Below, one piece after another: positions 26,462 to 33,407 of a stretch of DNA of 64,000 nt (the first letter of the stretch is position 1; the number at the start of each line of letters is the position of its first letter). Position numbers and translations under genes: made by a program. The DNA comes from a virus, in IMG/VR virus record IMGVR_UViG_3300009509_000706, positions 1 through 64,000 of that record, one strand, 5' to 3'. Below the pieces are notes generated by a model that did no database searches, was not told the DNA's origin, and was given only the letters and a program-made list of their open reading frames with translations.

Positions 26462-26493
26462 ATTCTAACTTTTCGGTTAAGAAAGGTTAGAAT
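26462..26493. promoter_or_regulatory. Operator-like site, inverted form (ATTCTAAC...GTTAGAAT)
   Basis: ATTCTAAC (26462-26469) and GTTAGAAT (26486-26493) form an inverted repeat about 34 bases upstream of the next -35 box. The half-site is the same as in the direct-repeat sites at 27829, 33981 and 53041. Confidence 0.55.
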
Positions 26494-26526
26494 TTTGTTT
26501 TATAAGGCAATATACTATAACTTCGC

Positions 26527-26555
26527 TTGACAATGCGGGGGCATTGTGGTATACT
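26527..26555 (+). promoter_or_regulatory. Consensus sigma70-type promoter, rightward region
   Basis: TTGACA (26527-26532), 17-base spacer, TATACT (26550-26555), 33 bases before the first gene of the tiny-gene region at 26589. Confidence 0.8.
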
Positions 26556-26588
26556 GTAACTATGTTGGAATGAAGGGAGAAATAGACA

Positions 26589-27086
26589 ATGAAACGCTTG
26601 TTTGACCCAAATTGTCAAGAGGTTAATAACGCACCTGCAAAACTCCGAGACAGGGCTATAAAAGAGGGGTTGAAACTTCTACAGATTGTCTGGGATAAAG
26701 AAGGTGGATACCTAGAGCATACCTGGGGATTTGAGCAATGGTCAATACGTCCTTACCGTTTGGGCTATGGGTGCGATGGTACTACAGACGAAAATATACA
26801 CCTCATAGCCTGGAAAATCTGCGAACAGATCGGGATAGATTATCTCGCCTTGTATCTTGAGGCATATAACGATGACCTGCTTAACTTTGACGAATGGGAT
26901 ACAATAGCTCAGGAAACAGATATGCCAAAGCTTGGCGCACAATCAGATTTGGTGCTGCGCGGGATATTACATGACCTTAACGAAATAAACTGTAGAACGG
27001 TTGGGGATTCATTGCAAGATGAATTAGAACGACTTGGCTATAATGTTGATCAATGGTGGAATTATAGAGAGGAGAAACTAACATGA
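26589..27086 (+). CDS. Hypothetical protein
   Basis: 165 residues, GAAGGGAG upstream. Acidic and rich in Trp and Tyr, mostly helical, with a CDGTTDENIHLIAWKICEQ segment. It is the first gene after a consensus promoter, so probably early. The next small gene overlaps its end by 4 bases. No family recognised. Confidence 0.65.
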   Translation: MKRLFDPNCQEVNNAPAKLRDRAIKEGLKLLQIVWDKEGGYLEHTWGFEQWSIRPYRLGYGCDGTTDENIHLIAWKICEQIGIDYLALYLEAYNDDLLNFDEWDTIAQETDMPKLGAQSDLVLRGILHDLNEINCRTVGDSLQDELERLGYNVDQWWNYREEKLT

Positions 27087-27244
27087 TTGAATTGATAAGT
27101 TTTGAAATATGGTACGAAGATGGAAAACTTGTAATCTGCGAACGCTATACTGGTAAACGAATAGTCTTTGATACGCTTGCCGAAGTAATAGCCTTTATTG
27201 AGGCAGAATTGCACGAAGTTCTAGGGGAGGATGACGATGGCTAG
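27083..27244 (+). CDS. Small hypothetical protein
   Basis: 53 residues: begins MIELISFEIWYEDGKL and ends in an acidic tail GEDDDG. GAGAGGAG lies 7 bases upstream of the ATG. It is coupled to both neighbours by overlaps (ATGA with the previous gene; its end overlaps the next ATG). The start looks beta-hairpin-like. Function unknown. Confidence 0.6.
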   Translation: MIELISFEIWYEDGKLVICERYTGKRIVFDTLAEVIAFIEAELHEVLGEDDDG

Positions 27245-27491
27245 GCCATTCGGAGAATACCCACAGCAGCACTTGCGGATTGCCGCAGAAAAGCAAGAGC
27301 TTTGCCAAGTCCTTGAAGCAGTGCCAGATACCAGGCGGCGGACAATCGTGCTGCTAACACTGCCAGCAGTAATTGACGTATTGGTTGCAATTGAGCAACT
27401 TGCACAAGGGCAAACCGCTGCGGACTGCCGAGAGATCGCGTCGCTTGCTCATGATGCATTGATGGTATTGAGGGGGAAACCGCAAAAGTGA
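27237..27491 (+). CDS. Hypothetical helical protein
   Basis: 84 residues from the ATG at 27237, placed 6 bases after GGGGAGG; an ATG at 27231 is too close to the site. Helical with VLLTLPAVIDVLVAIEQLAQ, perhaps an oligomerising bundle. Unknown function; it overlaps the next gene by 4 bases. Confidence 0.55.
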   Translation: MARPFGEYPQQHLRIAAEKQELCQVLEAVPDTRRRTIVLLTLPAVIDVLVAIEQLAQGQTAADCREIASLAHDALMVLRGKPQK

Positions 27492-27757
27492 AACTCTACC
27501 ACGTAACGACAGAGAAAAAGGCACGTCTCTATAGACAATGCGGCCATATCAAGAAGCCTGTACGCGGATTCACAACGTTGCAAGCAGCAATGGCATGGGC
27601 TATCAAAGTCGGGCGCAAAGTGATATATGAGGTTGAAGCGCCAGACGAGGATTGCCACAAACTTCCCGACCATCACAACCAATGGGACGACGCATGGTGG
27701 ATTGACGCCGATGTTACTCAACTCAAGTGCGTTTTTTCTGCCGAAAAAGATGCTTGA
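27488..27757 (+). CDS. Small conserved-looking phage protein (YHVTT family impression)
   Basis: 89 residues, GTG start. The KLYHVTTEKKARLYRQCG opening followed by RGFTTLQAAMAWAIKVGRKVIYEVE resembles small phage proteins whose start recalls ADP-ribosyltransferase-like folds (Y-H-V-T-T, x, residues around a G-x-I). The remainder is too short for a complete enzyme. Only the resemblance is claimed. Confidence 0.55.
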   Translation: MKLYHVTTEKKARLYRQCGHIKKPVRGFTTLQAAMAWAIKVGRKVIYEVEAPDEDCHKLPDHHNQWDDAWWIDADVTQLKCVFSAEKDA

Positions 27758-27774
27758 CCGACAAGAGATATTTG

Positions 27775-27813
27775 AAAAAGGCCGCTAGAGAGGATTGGCA
27801 GCCTTTTCATTTT
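27775..27813 (+). terminator. Intrinsic terminator of the first tiny-gene operon
   Basis: AAAAAGGC (27775-27782) pairs with GCCTTTT (27801-27807) around an inner partly paired segment, followed by a T-rich stretch. Confidence 0.65.
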
Positions 27814-27828
27814 CCTGCTACTACAAAA

Positions 27829-27848
27829 GGTTAGAAATAGTTAGAATG
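27829..27848. promoter_or_regulatory. Operator-like direct repeat (GTTAGAAATA-GTTAGAAT)
   Basis: GGTTAGAAATAGTTAGAATG: two GTTAGAA half-sites 10 bases apart, 24 bases upstream of the -35 box. Closely similar sites at 33981 and 53041. Confidence 0.6.
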
Positions 27849-27871
27849 TCGCACAACAGTTACACAATCAC

Positions 27872-27900
27872 TTGACGGCAGACTGTTTTGCCTTTAAAAT
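27872..27900 (+). promoter_or_regulatory. Sigma70-type promoter for the phosphoesterase operon
   Basis: TTGACG (27872-27877), 17-base spacer, TAAAAT (27895-27900). Confidence 0.65.
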
Positions 27901-27906
27901 GGTAGT

Positions 27907-27963
27907 ATGAACATCATAGTCATCATGATAGCATATCGGGGACGGGGCGGGCAAGGCGCGTAA
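27907..27963 (+). CDS. Possible leader peptide
   Basis: 18 codons starting at or next to the predicted +1: MNIIVIMIAYRGRGGQGA. The peptide is rich in Ile, and its last codons lie in the left arm of the hairpin at 27946-27984. If translated it would be leaderless. The arrangement resembles transcription attenuation. Confidence 0.25.
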   Translation: MNIIVIMIAYRGRGGQGA

Positions 27964-27984
27964 TATGCGCCTGTCCGCCTTTTC
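27946..27984 (+). terminator. Attenuator-like hairpin ahead of the phosphoesterase gene
   Basis: GGCGG...GGCGC (27946-27959) pairs with GCGCC...CCGCC (27967-27979) and is followed by TTTTCAT. It lies about 45 bases after the predicted +1 and 25 before the next start codon, so readthrough must be needed for the operon. Confidence 0.65.
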
Positions 27985-28007
27985 ATAATACACATAAGGC
28001 AAACATC

Positions 28008-28868
28008 ATGGCAGGGTATTTTACAGTTGACGTAAGCGATGCGCATGTTGGGTGCAGGCGCGGGCTATGTCCACCTTCTGTAATGTTAGATGGTGGCGAT
28101 GAATATCAGCCCAGTAAGATTCAGCGAGCACTATGGGATTCCTGGCTTGACTTCTGGGAAACTATGGCGAAGCTGGCTAAGGCAAAGCGGGCGAAATCTG
28201 CTAATATTGTCTTTGGCGGCGACATGGTAGACAAAAATGTTCACAAGGCTGGGGCGACTTGGACGCGCAATCCTAAAGACTTGAAAGAAGCCGCCTCACA
28301 AGTTGCTGAAGTACCATTTAGAGCTTTCAAAAAGCACGCGCCAAAGATTGCTACTTTTGTCTTTGTCGTGCGTGGTACTGAAGCACACGTTGGACGTGAT
28401 GCGCATATCGAGGAATGGCTTGCCGAAGATATAGGGGCTGTGAGATCAACCGAGGGAACGAATACAGCATCTTGGTGGGTACTTGATATAGAAAATAGCG
28501 GCGGATTATGGTTAAATTTTCAACACCATCCAGAGGCAGCTAGCCTTAGAGAAAATACTGTCGGAAACGCTGCCAGAACTTGTGCAAACGAGATTTTTCT
28601 ATCGTATACTAGATATGGCGAGAAACCCCCTGATATAGCCATTCGACATCATTTGCATCGTTTTCAAGACTCAGGCCGCAACCTGCCAGTCCATTGTCTT
28701 TTTAATTGGGGCTGGCAACATAAGACGACGTATGTCCAACGGCGCGGCGGGGGTACTAAGATAACTCCTGTCGGTGGCTTGTGGCTTCTCTGTGAGGATG
28801 GTAATTATATATGGGACGAATTGCACTATATACCGAGCGCGAGCGAGAGATGGCAACAAAAAGGATGA
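28008..28868 (+). CDS. Calcineurin-like metallophosphoesterase
   Basis: 286 residues. The metal-binding motifs appear in order: DVSDAHVG (D-x-H, residues 8-15), FGGDMVD (GD, about 69-75), GTEAHVG (in place of GNHE, about 126-132), FQHHPEA and HHLHRF (late His residues). This fits phage members of the calcineurin-like family that hydrolyse phosphodiesters, possibly host nucleic acids or nucleotides. The third motif departs from GNHE. It is followed without gap by the winged-helix gene. Confidence 0.75.
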   Translation: MAGYFTVDVSDAHVGCRRGLCPPSVMLDGGDEYQPSKIQRALWDSWLDFWETMAKLAKAKRAKSANIVFGGDMVDKNVHKAGATWTRNPKDLKEAASQVAEVPFRAFKKHAPKIATFVFVVRGTEAHVGRDAHIEEWLAEDIGAVRSTEGTNTASWWVLDIENSGGLWLNFQHHPEAASLRENTVGNAARTCANEIFLSYTRYGEKPPDIAIRHHLHRFQDSGRNLPVHCLFNWGWQHKTTYVQRRGGGTKITPVGGLWLLCEDGNYIWDELHYIPSASERWQQKG

Positions 28869-29131
28869 GAATAACTGAGGCCGAAGTATTTGCCGAAATC
28901 GCAGCACTGTTATCGGCTGGCAAAGAGCGGGAACTTGGAACATTTACCACAGCAGAGCTTGCAGAATATTTAGGCTGCTGTGCACCAACGGCACTGGTCA
29001 GAATCAAAAAACTTCTGGCCGCTGGAATAATTGAGAATGCACGTATACCTATTACCGATCTAGTAGGTAGGCAAACAACGACATTTGGATTCAAGTACAT
29101 CGGCAAGTCAGAGCCGCCTATTGACGACTAG
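28850..29131 (+). CDS. Winged-helix DNA-binding protein
   Basis: 93 residues from the ATG at 28850. TFTTAELAEYLGCCAPTALVRIKKLLAAGIIENAR is a clear helix-turn-helix followed by a wing (residues 33-70). It overlaps the phosphoesterase gene by 19 bases. A probable regulator of early transcription; it is one candidate for the protein that binds the GTTAGAA sites. Confidence 0.75.
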   Translation: MATKRMRITEAEVFAEIAALLSAGKERELGTFTTAELAEYLGCCAPTALVRIKKLLAAGIIENARIPITDLVGRQTTTFGFKYIGKSEPPIDD

Positions 29132-29149
29132 GCTATAATATGCTATAAT
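29121..29149 (+). promoter_or_regulatory. Sigma70-type promoter in the tail of the winged-helix gene
   Basis: TTGACG (29121-29126), 17-base spacer, TATAAT (29144-29149). The hexamer lies in the last codons of the gene and a strong terminator follows about 30 bases later. Confidence 0.6.
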
Positions 29150-29155
29150 GAGATC

Positions 29156-29220
29156 GTAGACCTTTCCCTCTCTTTCGCTTGGCGCTGGTAGCACTATCCC
29201 GCTACCAGCGCCTTTTGTTT
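29156..29220 (+). ncRNA. Candidate very short RNA
   Basis: About 65 bases between the promoter at 29121-29149 and a strong terminator; no reading frame. The 5' part is pyrimidine-rich (CCTTTCCCTCTCTTTC) and could base-pair with purine-rich ribosome binding sites such as GAGAGGGAAA upstream of 29299. Confidence 0.4.
29181..29220 (+). terminator. Strong intrinsic terminator
   Basis: A perfect 12-bp stem (GGCGCTGGTAGC 29181-29192 with GCTACCAGCGCC 29201-29212), 8-base loop, then TTTTGTTTTG. Confidence 0.9.
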
Positions 29221-29234
29221 TGTGAAATTGGGGC

Positions 29235-29263
29235 TTGACAAATTCTGCATTTGGGTGTATAAT
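29235..29263 (+). promoter_or_regulatory. Perfect-consensus sigma70-type promoter
   Basis: TTGACA (29235-29240), 17-base spacer, TATAAT (29258-29263). Its flanks match those of the minus-strand promoter at 47714-47742 (GGGCTTGACA and TTTGGGTGTATAATA). Confidence 0.85.
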
Positions 29264-29298
29264 AGGTTATAATATATACAAGAGAGGGAAATAACAAA

Positions 29299-29442
29299 AT
29301 GAGTGACTTTGATGAATGGTTCGCACAAAAATACGAGGGTAAACTGGGGCCTCCGCCTATTGAATTGTCATTTCGCGAAGTCGCAAAAATGCCTGGGATG
29401 CTGCTAGGCAATTATCTATTGGTAGGGGCATTAGCGAAATAA
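29299..29442 (+). CDS. Small hypothetical protein
   Basis: 47 residues: starts MSDFDEWFAQKYEGK and ends MLLGNYLLVGALAK. GAGAGGGAAA lies upstream of the ATG. First gene after a perfect promoter, so likely strongly and early expressed. Function unknown; small early phage proteins of this size often target host machinery, but nothing specific is visible. Confidence 0.6.
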   Translation: MSDFDEWFAQKYEGKLGPPPIELSFREVAKMPGMLLGNYLLVGALAK

Positions 29443-29445
29443 AGG

Positions 29446-29673
29446 ATGATTTGGTTGATGATTCTGCCAGTATACCTTAGCGAAAAAAAACACGCCGACA
29501 TTATTTGCCGCTTGGAAACTGAGGCAAACAAATCGGCGGTGGTACAGGTAGCACTCACTAGCTACTATGCAAAGCAAGATGCAAGTGATGATTTGCTCTT
29601 GCAACTTGCCGCGCAAGTCGCCAAGCTAGATGCTGATGTTGTGCGGTTGTGTGAGTTGCTTGAAGGTGGTTAG
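29446..29673 (+). CDS. Small hypothetical protein
   Basis: 75 residues (the ATG at 29458 would give 71). Residues 30-72 are helical with SYYAKQDASDDLLLQLAAQVAKLDADVVRLCELL, a likely coiled coil. Three bases after the previous stop, same operon. No function assigned. Confidence 0.55.
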   Translation: MIWLMILPVYLSEKKHADIICRLETEANKSAVVQVALTSYYAKQDASDDLLLQLAAQVAKLDADVVRLCELLEGG

Positions 29674-29676
29674 AGC

Positions 29677-29898
29677 ATGACTAGAAAAACAATCACGGGC
29701 AGGCCGCTCCAAGAGCTTGCCGAACCGATCACGATTCCGCTGAGTACCAAAGTCCCCGATAAGTGGGTATTAGTTGATACTGAGACTGGTGACGTTTGGG
29801 TATTTGACAATACTCTATGGCCCAGCGGACATTTTCGGCGGGCGAATGAGACAGAATGTCAAGAGGCGTTAGAGGTATTGCAGAGAGGAGAAACGTAA
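29677..29898 (+). CDS. Small hypothetical protein
   Basis: 73 residues. Contains WVLVDTETGDVWVFDNTLWPSG, a beta-hairpin-like pair of strands, and an acidic C-terminal helix. The AGAGGAG for the next gene lies in its 3' end. No family recognised. Confidence 0.55.
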   Translation: MTRKTITGRPLQELAEPITIPLSTKVPDKWVLVDTETGDVWVFDNTLWPSGHFRRANETECQEALEVLQRGET

Positions 29899-30142
29899 TG
29901 GCGTGGCTTGACAAAATCAAAGAGTATATTGCACATCTTGCAATCAAATCGTATTAGAGCTTGATTGGGATGGTAGTTGTCCTAATTGTGACTGTGACAG
30001 CAATCTTGGGCCTCATTTGCCGACCATTGGGGAAATATTACAACAGGGCGAAGATGTTTTCTATCCCGACATGAATCTAGGGCCGTTCTTGAATACGCTA
30101 TTTGGCACAATAACTGAGATTTTGAAAGGAGAAAAAGCATAA
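29898..30142 (+). pseudogene. Zinc-ribbon gene with a reading-frame break
   Basis: The ATG at 29898 has a good AGAGGAG site and starts MAWLDKIKEY, but this frame stops at 29957. The -1 frame, open to 30142, encodes CTSCNQIVLELD, then CPNCDCDSN and an acidic, helical tail ending TEILKGEKA. Joined by a -1 shift near 29925 they make one sensible zinc ribbon of about 81 residues with CxxC...CxxC. It may be programmed frameshifting, a real mutation or a sequencing error; no classical slippery heptamer is evident. Confidence 0.5.
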
Positions 30143-30312
30143 TGCAAATTAAAATTTCACGCGAGTTTATTATCGGCCTTATTATTGGCGGCCTCATTGG
30201 GGTAAGTTATTGCAAATCAAGCTGGCCGATATTCCCGTTATTCATAGCTAACCTAATTCTTACTACTGTATGTCATTCCTATATTGTGCGGTATTGGTTG
30301 CCATCAAGGTAA
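30142..30312 (+). CDS. Small two-helix membrane protein
   Basis: 56 residues. Two hydrophobic segments: FIIGLIIGGLIGVSYC (about 9-24) and FPLFIANLILTTVCH (about 31-45), with basic ends. The ATG shares a base with the preceding stop; AAAGGAG lies 10 bases upstream. Unknown function. Confidence 0.6.
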   Translation: MQIKISREFIIGLIIGGLIGVSYCKSSWPIFPLFIANLILTTVCHSYIVRYWLPSR

Positions 30313-30332
30313 CAGGAAAGGATAGGTTGAAC

Positions 30333-30593
30333 ATGGCAAAGGTACAAATTAAGATCGCCCTAGCGATTGATTCAGAAGGCAATTGGGGAGCCAGCGGTTG
30401 GGGCAATCTCAAGGAATGTGCTAAAGATGAGGCGATGGCCGTTGCGCTGGAATGTCTGGACGAATGGCCGGATACCGACGCGCGTTACTGGATTATACTT
30501 GAAAAAGAAGTGCCAGAAATTGAGACAAAAACAATCGGCGCTGACCAGGTTGTTATTGAGGTAGAGCGCAGAGCTATAGAAGGGAGAAACTGA
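30333..30593 (+). CDS. Small hypothetical protein
   Basis: 86 residues from the ATG at 30333. IKIALAIDSEGNWGASGWGN is followed by an acidic helix and a C-terminal strand pair, an alpha/beta layout. It ends 2 bases before the actin-like gene, so is co-transcribed with it. A GAAAGGAT site lies upstream. Confidence 0.6.
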   Translation: MAKVQIKIALAIDSEGNWGASGWGNLKECAKDEAMAVALECLDEWPDTDARYWIILEKEVPEIETKTIGADQVVIEVERRAIEGRN

Positions 30594-30595
30594 AA

Positions 30596-31573
30596 ATGAA
30601 CATCGGACTTGACGTAGGTTATTCAGCGACGAAAGCAGTCTCAGGGGAACGACGGGTAAATCTGCCGTCTATCGTCGGCACGCCAGACCGGGCGCGGTTT
30701 TCTATGGACGGTACAGATAATATGATTCTGGCTATGCCAGACGGCAAGGCTTTTCAGGTGGGGCAAGCCGCCATTCTACAGAGCCGCTTTGTTGACCGGC
30801 AAGAGGATCGGGGATGGATCGAGAGCGCGGCCTACCATGCCTTGATGCTGGCCGCACTCACAGAATTGACACCAGCGACGGTTGATGCCGTTGTCGTCTC
30901 TGGCCTGCCGGTAGCCTTCTACGGCGACAAGGACGTACTGCGGAATCGTCTGCTGGGCGAGCACCGTGTAACCCGTGAGGGACGACGCGCGCAGCTTTTC
31001 CGCGTCACCGAGGCGCGTGTCATCCCCCAGCCCTTCGGCACGCTCTTGGCGGCGGCGCTGGACAATAGCGGGCGCATCGCAGACCAGACACTTGCCGCTG
31101 GCTCCGTAGGCGTAATTGATTGCGGGGGTAAAACCACCAATTTGCTCTCTGTCCACCGACTGGCCGAAATCAGCCACAAGACGGCCAGCGTCAATCTGGG
31201 GGCCTGGGATGTGGCGCGGGCGGTTGGCAATTGGCTGGCCGACAACTGTCCGAATCTCGACTTGCGAGACCACCAATTGATGGACGCTATCATTGCTCGT
31301 GAAGTCACTTACTATGGCGAGTCGGTTGACCTGAGCGAAATCGTTTCCGAGACATTGCAACCTATGGCCGACCAGGTTATTGCTCAGGCGGGCCAGTTGT
31401 GGAATGGGGCGGCTGGGCTGGCAGCTATTCTCGTGACTGGTGGCGGGGCGCTCATGTTGGGACCTAGCATCAAGGCCCACTTCCGGCACGCCAGAGTAGT
31501 TGACGATCCAGTATTCGCTAATGCACTGGGCTACTGGAAGTTTGCGCAGCGCCTCTCTAATAATCAATCATAA
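30596..31573 (+). CDS. ParM/Alp-type actin-like ATPase
   Basis: 325 residues. IGLDVGYSATKAV (3-15) is the phosphate-1 loop, VGVIDCGGKTTNLL (about 177-190) phosphate-2, and ILVTGGGALMLGP (about 279-291) the adenosine loop. Archaeal and plasmid ParM-like proteins polymerise on ATP and segregate DNA or move phage DNA. It is followed by a ribbon-helix-helix protein in the usual ParR position. Base composition is clearly richer in G+C than its neighbours, suggesting separate acquisition. Confidence 0.85.
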   Translation: MNIGLDVGYSATKAVSGERRVNLPSIVGTPDRARFSMDGTDNMILAMPDGKAFQVGQAAILQSRFVDRQEDRGWIESAAYHALMLAALTELTPATVDAVVVSGLPVAFYGDKDVLRNRLLGEHRVTREGRRAQLFRVTEARVIPQPFGTLLAAALDNSGRIADQTLAAGSVGVIDCGGKTTNLLSVHRLAEISHKTASVNLGAWDVARAVGNWLADNCPNLDLRDHQLMDAIIAREVTYYGESVDLSEIVSETLQPMADQVIAQAGQLWNGAAGLAAILVTGGGALMLGPSIKAHFRHARVVDDPVFANALGYWKFAQRLSNNQS

Positions 31574-31596
31574 ATAGCCACTAATAAAGGCTCACT

Positions 31597-31875
31597 ATGG
31601 CGACTGTCGTTTACAGTTTTTCGCTGGATAACCAAGAGGATAAAGACTTAATGCGCTGGCTCGATAATTTGCCAAAGCGCGAGCGGTCGGGCGAGATACG
31701 CAAGGCATTACAGGCATGGCGCAATGGTAGTGACGTGACTCTGTTAGACCTTTATCAGGCTATCGAGGCGCTTGAGCGGAAAATAGGCAGTGGTGTTGTT
31801 TTGGTACAAACTGAGCAAGTGGCAGCCGTAGAGCCGCCAGATATTGCGGCAAACTTAGACGGGCTAGGGCTATAA
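31597..31875 (+). CDS. ParR-like DNA-binding adaptor
   Basis: 92 residues. VVYSFSLDNQEDKDLMRWLDNLPKRERSGEIRKAL (4-38) is a ribbon-helix-helix pattern as in ParR/StbB proteins, followed by an acidic C-terminal helix that could contact the filament. Directly follows the actin-like gene. Together they would form a type II partition system; the cognate DNA site is not established. Confidence 0.65.
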   Translation: MATVVYSFSLDNQEDKDLMRWLDNLPKRERSGEIRKALQAWRNGSDVTLLDLYQAIEALERKIGSGVVLVQTEQVAAVEPPDIAANLDGLGL

Positions 31876-32045
31876 TGTACTGCATGGTATGCTGCCAACG
31901 TATTTCATGGCGTGACTTGATTGCTGGCCGCGTCAAGCTGGCCTCAAACTGCCAATGTATCTATCACGAACAGCACGTCACAAACACGCTATTGTTTAGT
32001 GGTGAGTTTTTAGCGGCGTTTTGTGGCAAGATAGAAAGGAATTAG
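31875..32045 (+). CDS. Small Cys-rich protein
   Basis: 56 residues: MYCMVCCQRISWRDL opening, a NCQCIYHEQH second Cys cluster, ends FCGKIERN. Two Cys pairs and a His suggest one zinc ion. Its ATG overlaps the preceding stop (TAATG), consistent with coupling. Confidence 0.55.
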   Translation: MYCMVCCQRISWRDLIAGRVKLASNCQCIYHEQHVTNTLLFSGEFLAAFCGKIERN

Positions 32046-32056
32046 AGGAGGATAAA

Positions 32057-32281
32057 ATGTTAGACTTTTTACTAGATTTGTTTTTCGGCAGTAATCGTGG
32101 CGAAGATATTGAAGGCCATTACTGTCAGGGTTGTGACACTCATTATGGCGGGACTAACAGTTTCATATATAACCATAAACCAGATTGCTCCTCAGAAAGG
32201 ACAGAAAAAAAGCGACGCGAGGCAGCAGTCAAAGCCTGGTGTGAAGGCAATGGAGCCAGCCCGCCCCCTAGCCTATGGTAA
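32057..32281 (+). CDS. Small zinc-finger-like protein
   Basis: 74 residues from the ATG at 32057 with GAGGAGG 7 bases upstream. CQGCDTHYGG...HKPDC forms a CxxC-x-H-x3-C type site (residues 23-44). The rest is basic, ending in a Pro-rich tail. Function unknown. Confidence 0.55.
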   Translation: MLDFLLDLFFGSNRGEDIEGHYCQGCDTHYGGTNSFIYNHKPDCSSERTEKKRREAAVKAWCEGNGASPPPSLW

Positions 32282-32301
32282 ATTCAGAGAGAAGAAAGTA
32301 G

Positions 32302-33189
32302 ATGAGTGATGGAAGTTGGATTGAGCGAATAACCAGGCCAGCCGTTCAGGTCTCAGAGCAAGTTAACATTGAGACTAATTTCAAGCTGCCAGCCCTCAAG
32401 GCTTTTGTTGGCATCACTATTTCGCTGTTTGCGCTGGGGCTGAGCCTAGTATGGGCCTTGTGGATAACGCCGCCAGATATTGCCAAAGATGTTGCTTGGT
32501 TCATTTTTCTGTTTGGGACGGCAACTTCTTTTTTCTATGGGACTGTCAAGCGCGGTTTCCTTGAGCGGGACAAAGTCGTCGCTATTTACGGTTTTATCTC
32601 TGGCTCAGCTTTTGCTATCCTGATGTCGTGGATAGGCAGTCTACCAGACAGTTGGTGGGGGATACCGCCTATCTGGTTTGAAAATGGATTTCTGACGGCT
32701 TTACAATATGTCATTTGCCTGGGCATCTTTGGTGGGGGCCTTTACGGCTTCTATTGGTTTGCCAAAGAGATCGTAACGCCGTATGAACTTACTGGCCGCG
32801 AACGTGTTGCATTTGACATGTGGCTAGAGGAAAGGCGCCGCGCTGAAGTTGCAGTTGTTGACGACAAGACATGGTTTATCCAGGCGCGGGTTGCCGATGA
32901 TAGCAGTAAGCGCAAGCAGGATATTTCTCTACAACTAGAGGTGCATCCCGACAACTTTGCCACGTGGGCAAAGAACGTCCTGGAAATGAAAAAGCCAGAT
33001 TTGACCTATGAAAAGTGGGGCGGGCGCGGCAAGCTGTTTAGTCGTCCAGGCTATAAGAAAATGCTTGATGAGCTTATCAATTGTGGCGTATTAAAAAAAG
33101 GCGGTGACGCCATAAATTCAACGCTAGAACTTACTGGGCGAGGGCGTGCTGTCTTATGTTCCTGGCTTGAAGATTATGAAGATTCTTAG
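32302..33189 (+). CDS. Four-helix membrane protein with cytoplasmic winged-helix-like domain
   Basis: 295 residues. Four hydrophobic helices at about 32-52, 63-80, 90-110 and 128-150. The C-terminal 130 residues are soluble, with YKKMLDELINCGVLKKGGDAINSTLELTGRGRAVL, resembling a winged helix that recognises DNA or protein. This combination is unusual for a phage. Possible roles include membrane anchoring of phage DNA beside the partition genes, or superinfection exclusion; neither is shown. Confidence 0.6.
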   Translation: MSDGSWIERITRPAVQVSEQVNIETNFKLPALKAFVGITISLFALGLSLVWALWITPPDIAKDVAWFIFLFGTATSFFYGTVKRGFLERDKVVAIYGFISGSAFAILMSWIGSLPDSWWGIPPIWFENGFLTALQYVICLGIFGGGLYGFYWFAKEIVTPYELTGRERVAFDMWLEERRRAEVAVVDDKTWFIQARVADDSSKRKQDISLQLEVHPDNFATWAKNVLEMKKPDLTYEKWGGRGKLFSRPGYKKMLDELINCGVLKKGGDAINSTLELTGRGRAVLCSWLEDYEDS

Positions 33190-33190
33190 C

Positions 33191-33246
33191 CGTATGTATG
33201 CAGTATGTATGTATGCGCGGGGCCATGTTTTGCATACTTGCATACG
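33191..33246. repeat. Cluster of GTATG/GCATAC repeats
   Basis: Four GTATG units on one side (CGTATGTATGCAGTATGTAT then GTATGC) face GCATACTTGCATACGC on the other, separated by GCGGGGCCATGTTTT. The arms form an imperfect inverted repeat. It follows the membrane/winged-helix gene and lies about 1.3 kb after the ParR-like gene, and may be a binding site for one of them. Confidence 0.55.
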
Positions 33247-33278
33247 CAAAAACGAGGGGATAGGGGAGAGGTTGAAAA

Positions 33279-33407
33279 ATGTTTGACCTTAGATGCGTGA
33301 TGCTCAATTGTATAATGCCGCTAATGGGGGCTATCCTGCTAGTATCAAGCGGCATCGCCTGGTTATATTTTTATCTAAAGAGGAACGGAGTATATAATGA
33401 CAATTGA
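33279..33407 (+). CDS. Small single-helix membrane protein
   Basis: 42 residues with one membrane helix (CIMPLMGAILLVSSGIAWLYF, about residues 11-31) and a basic C-terminus KRNGVYNDN. GGGGAGAGG lies upstream. It overlaps the next gene by 11 bases. Confidence 0.5.
   Translation: MFDLRCVMLNCIMPLMGAILLVSSGIAWLYFYLKRNGVYNDN

Noticed and set aside
30776-31567. 263-codon minus-strand frame opposite the ParM-like gene
   Set aside because: Caused by the G+C-rich codon use of that gene; the plus-strand protein has clear actin motifs.
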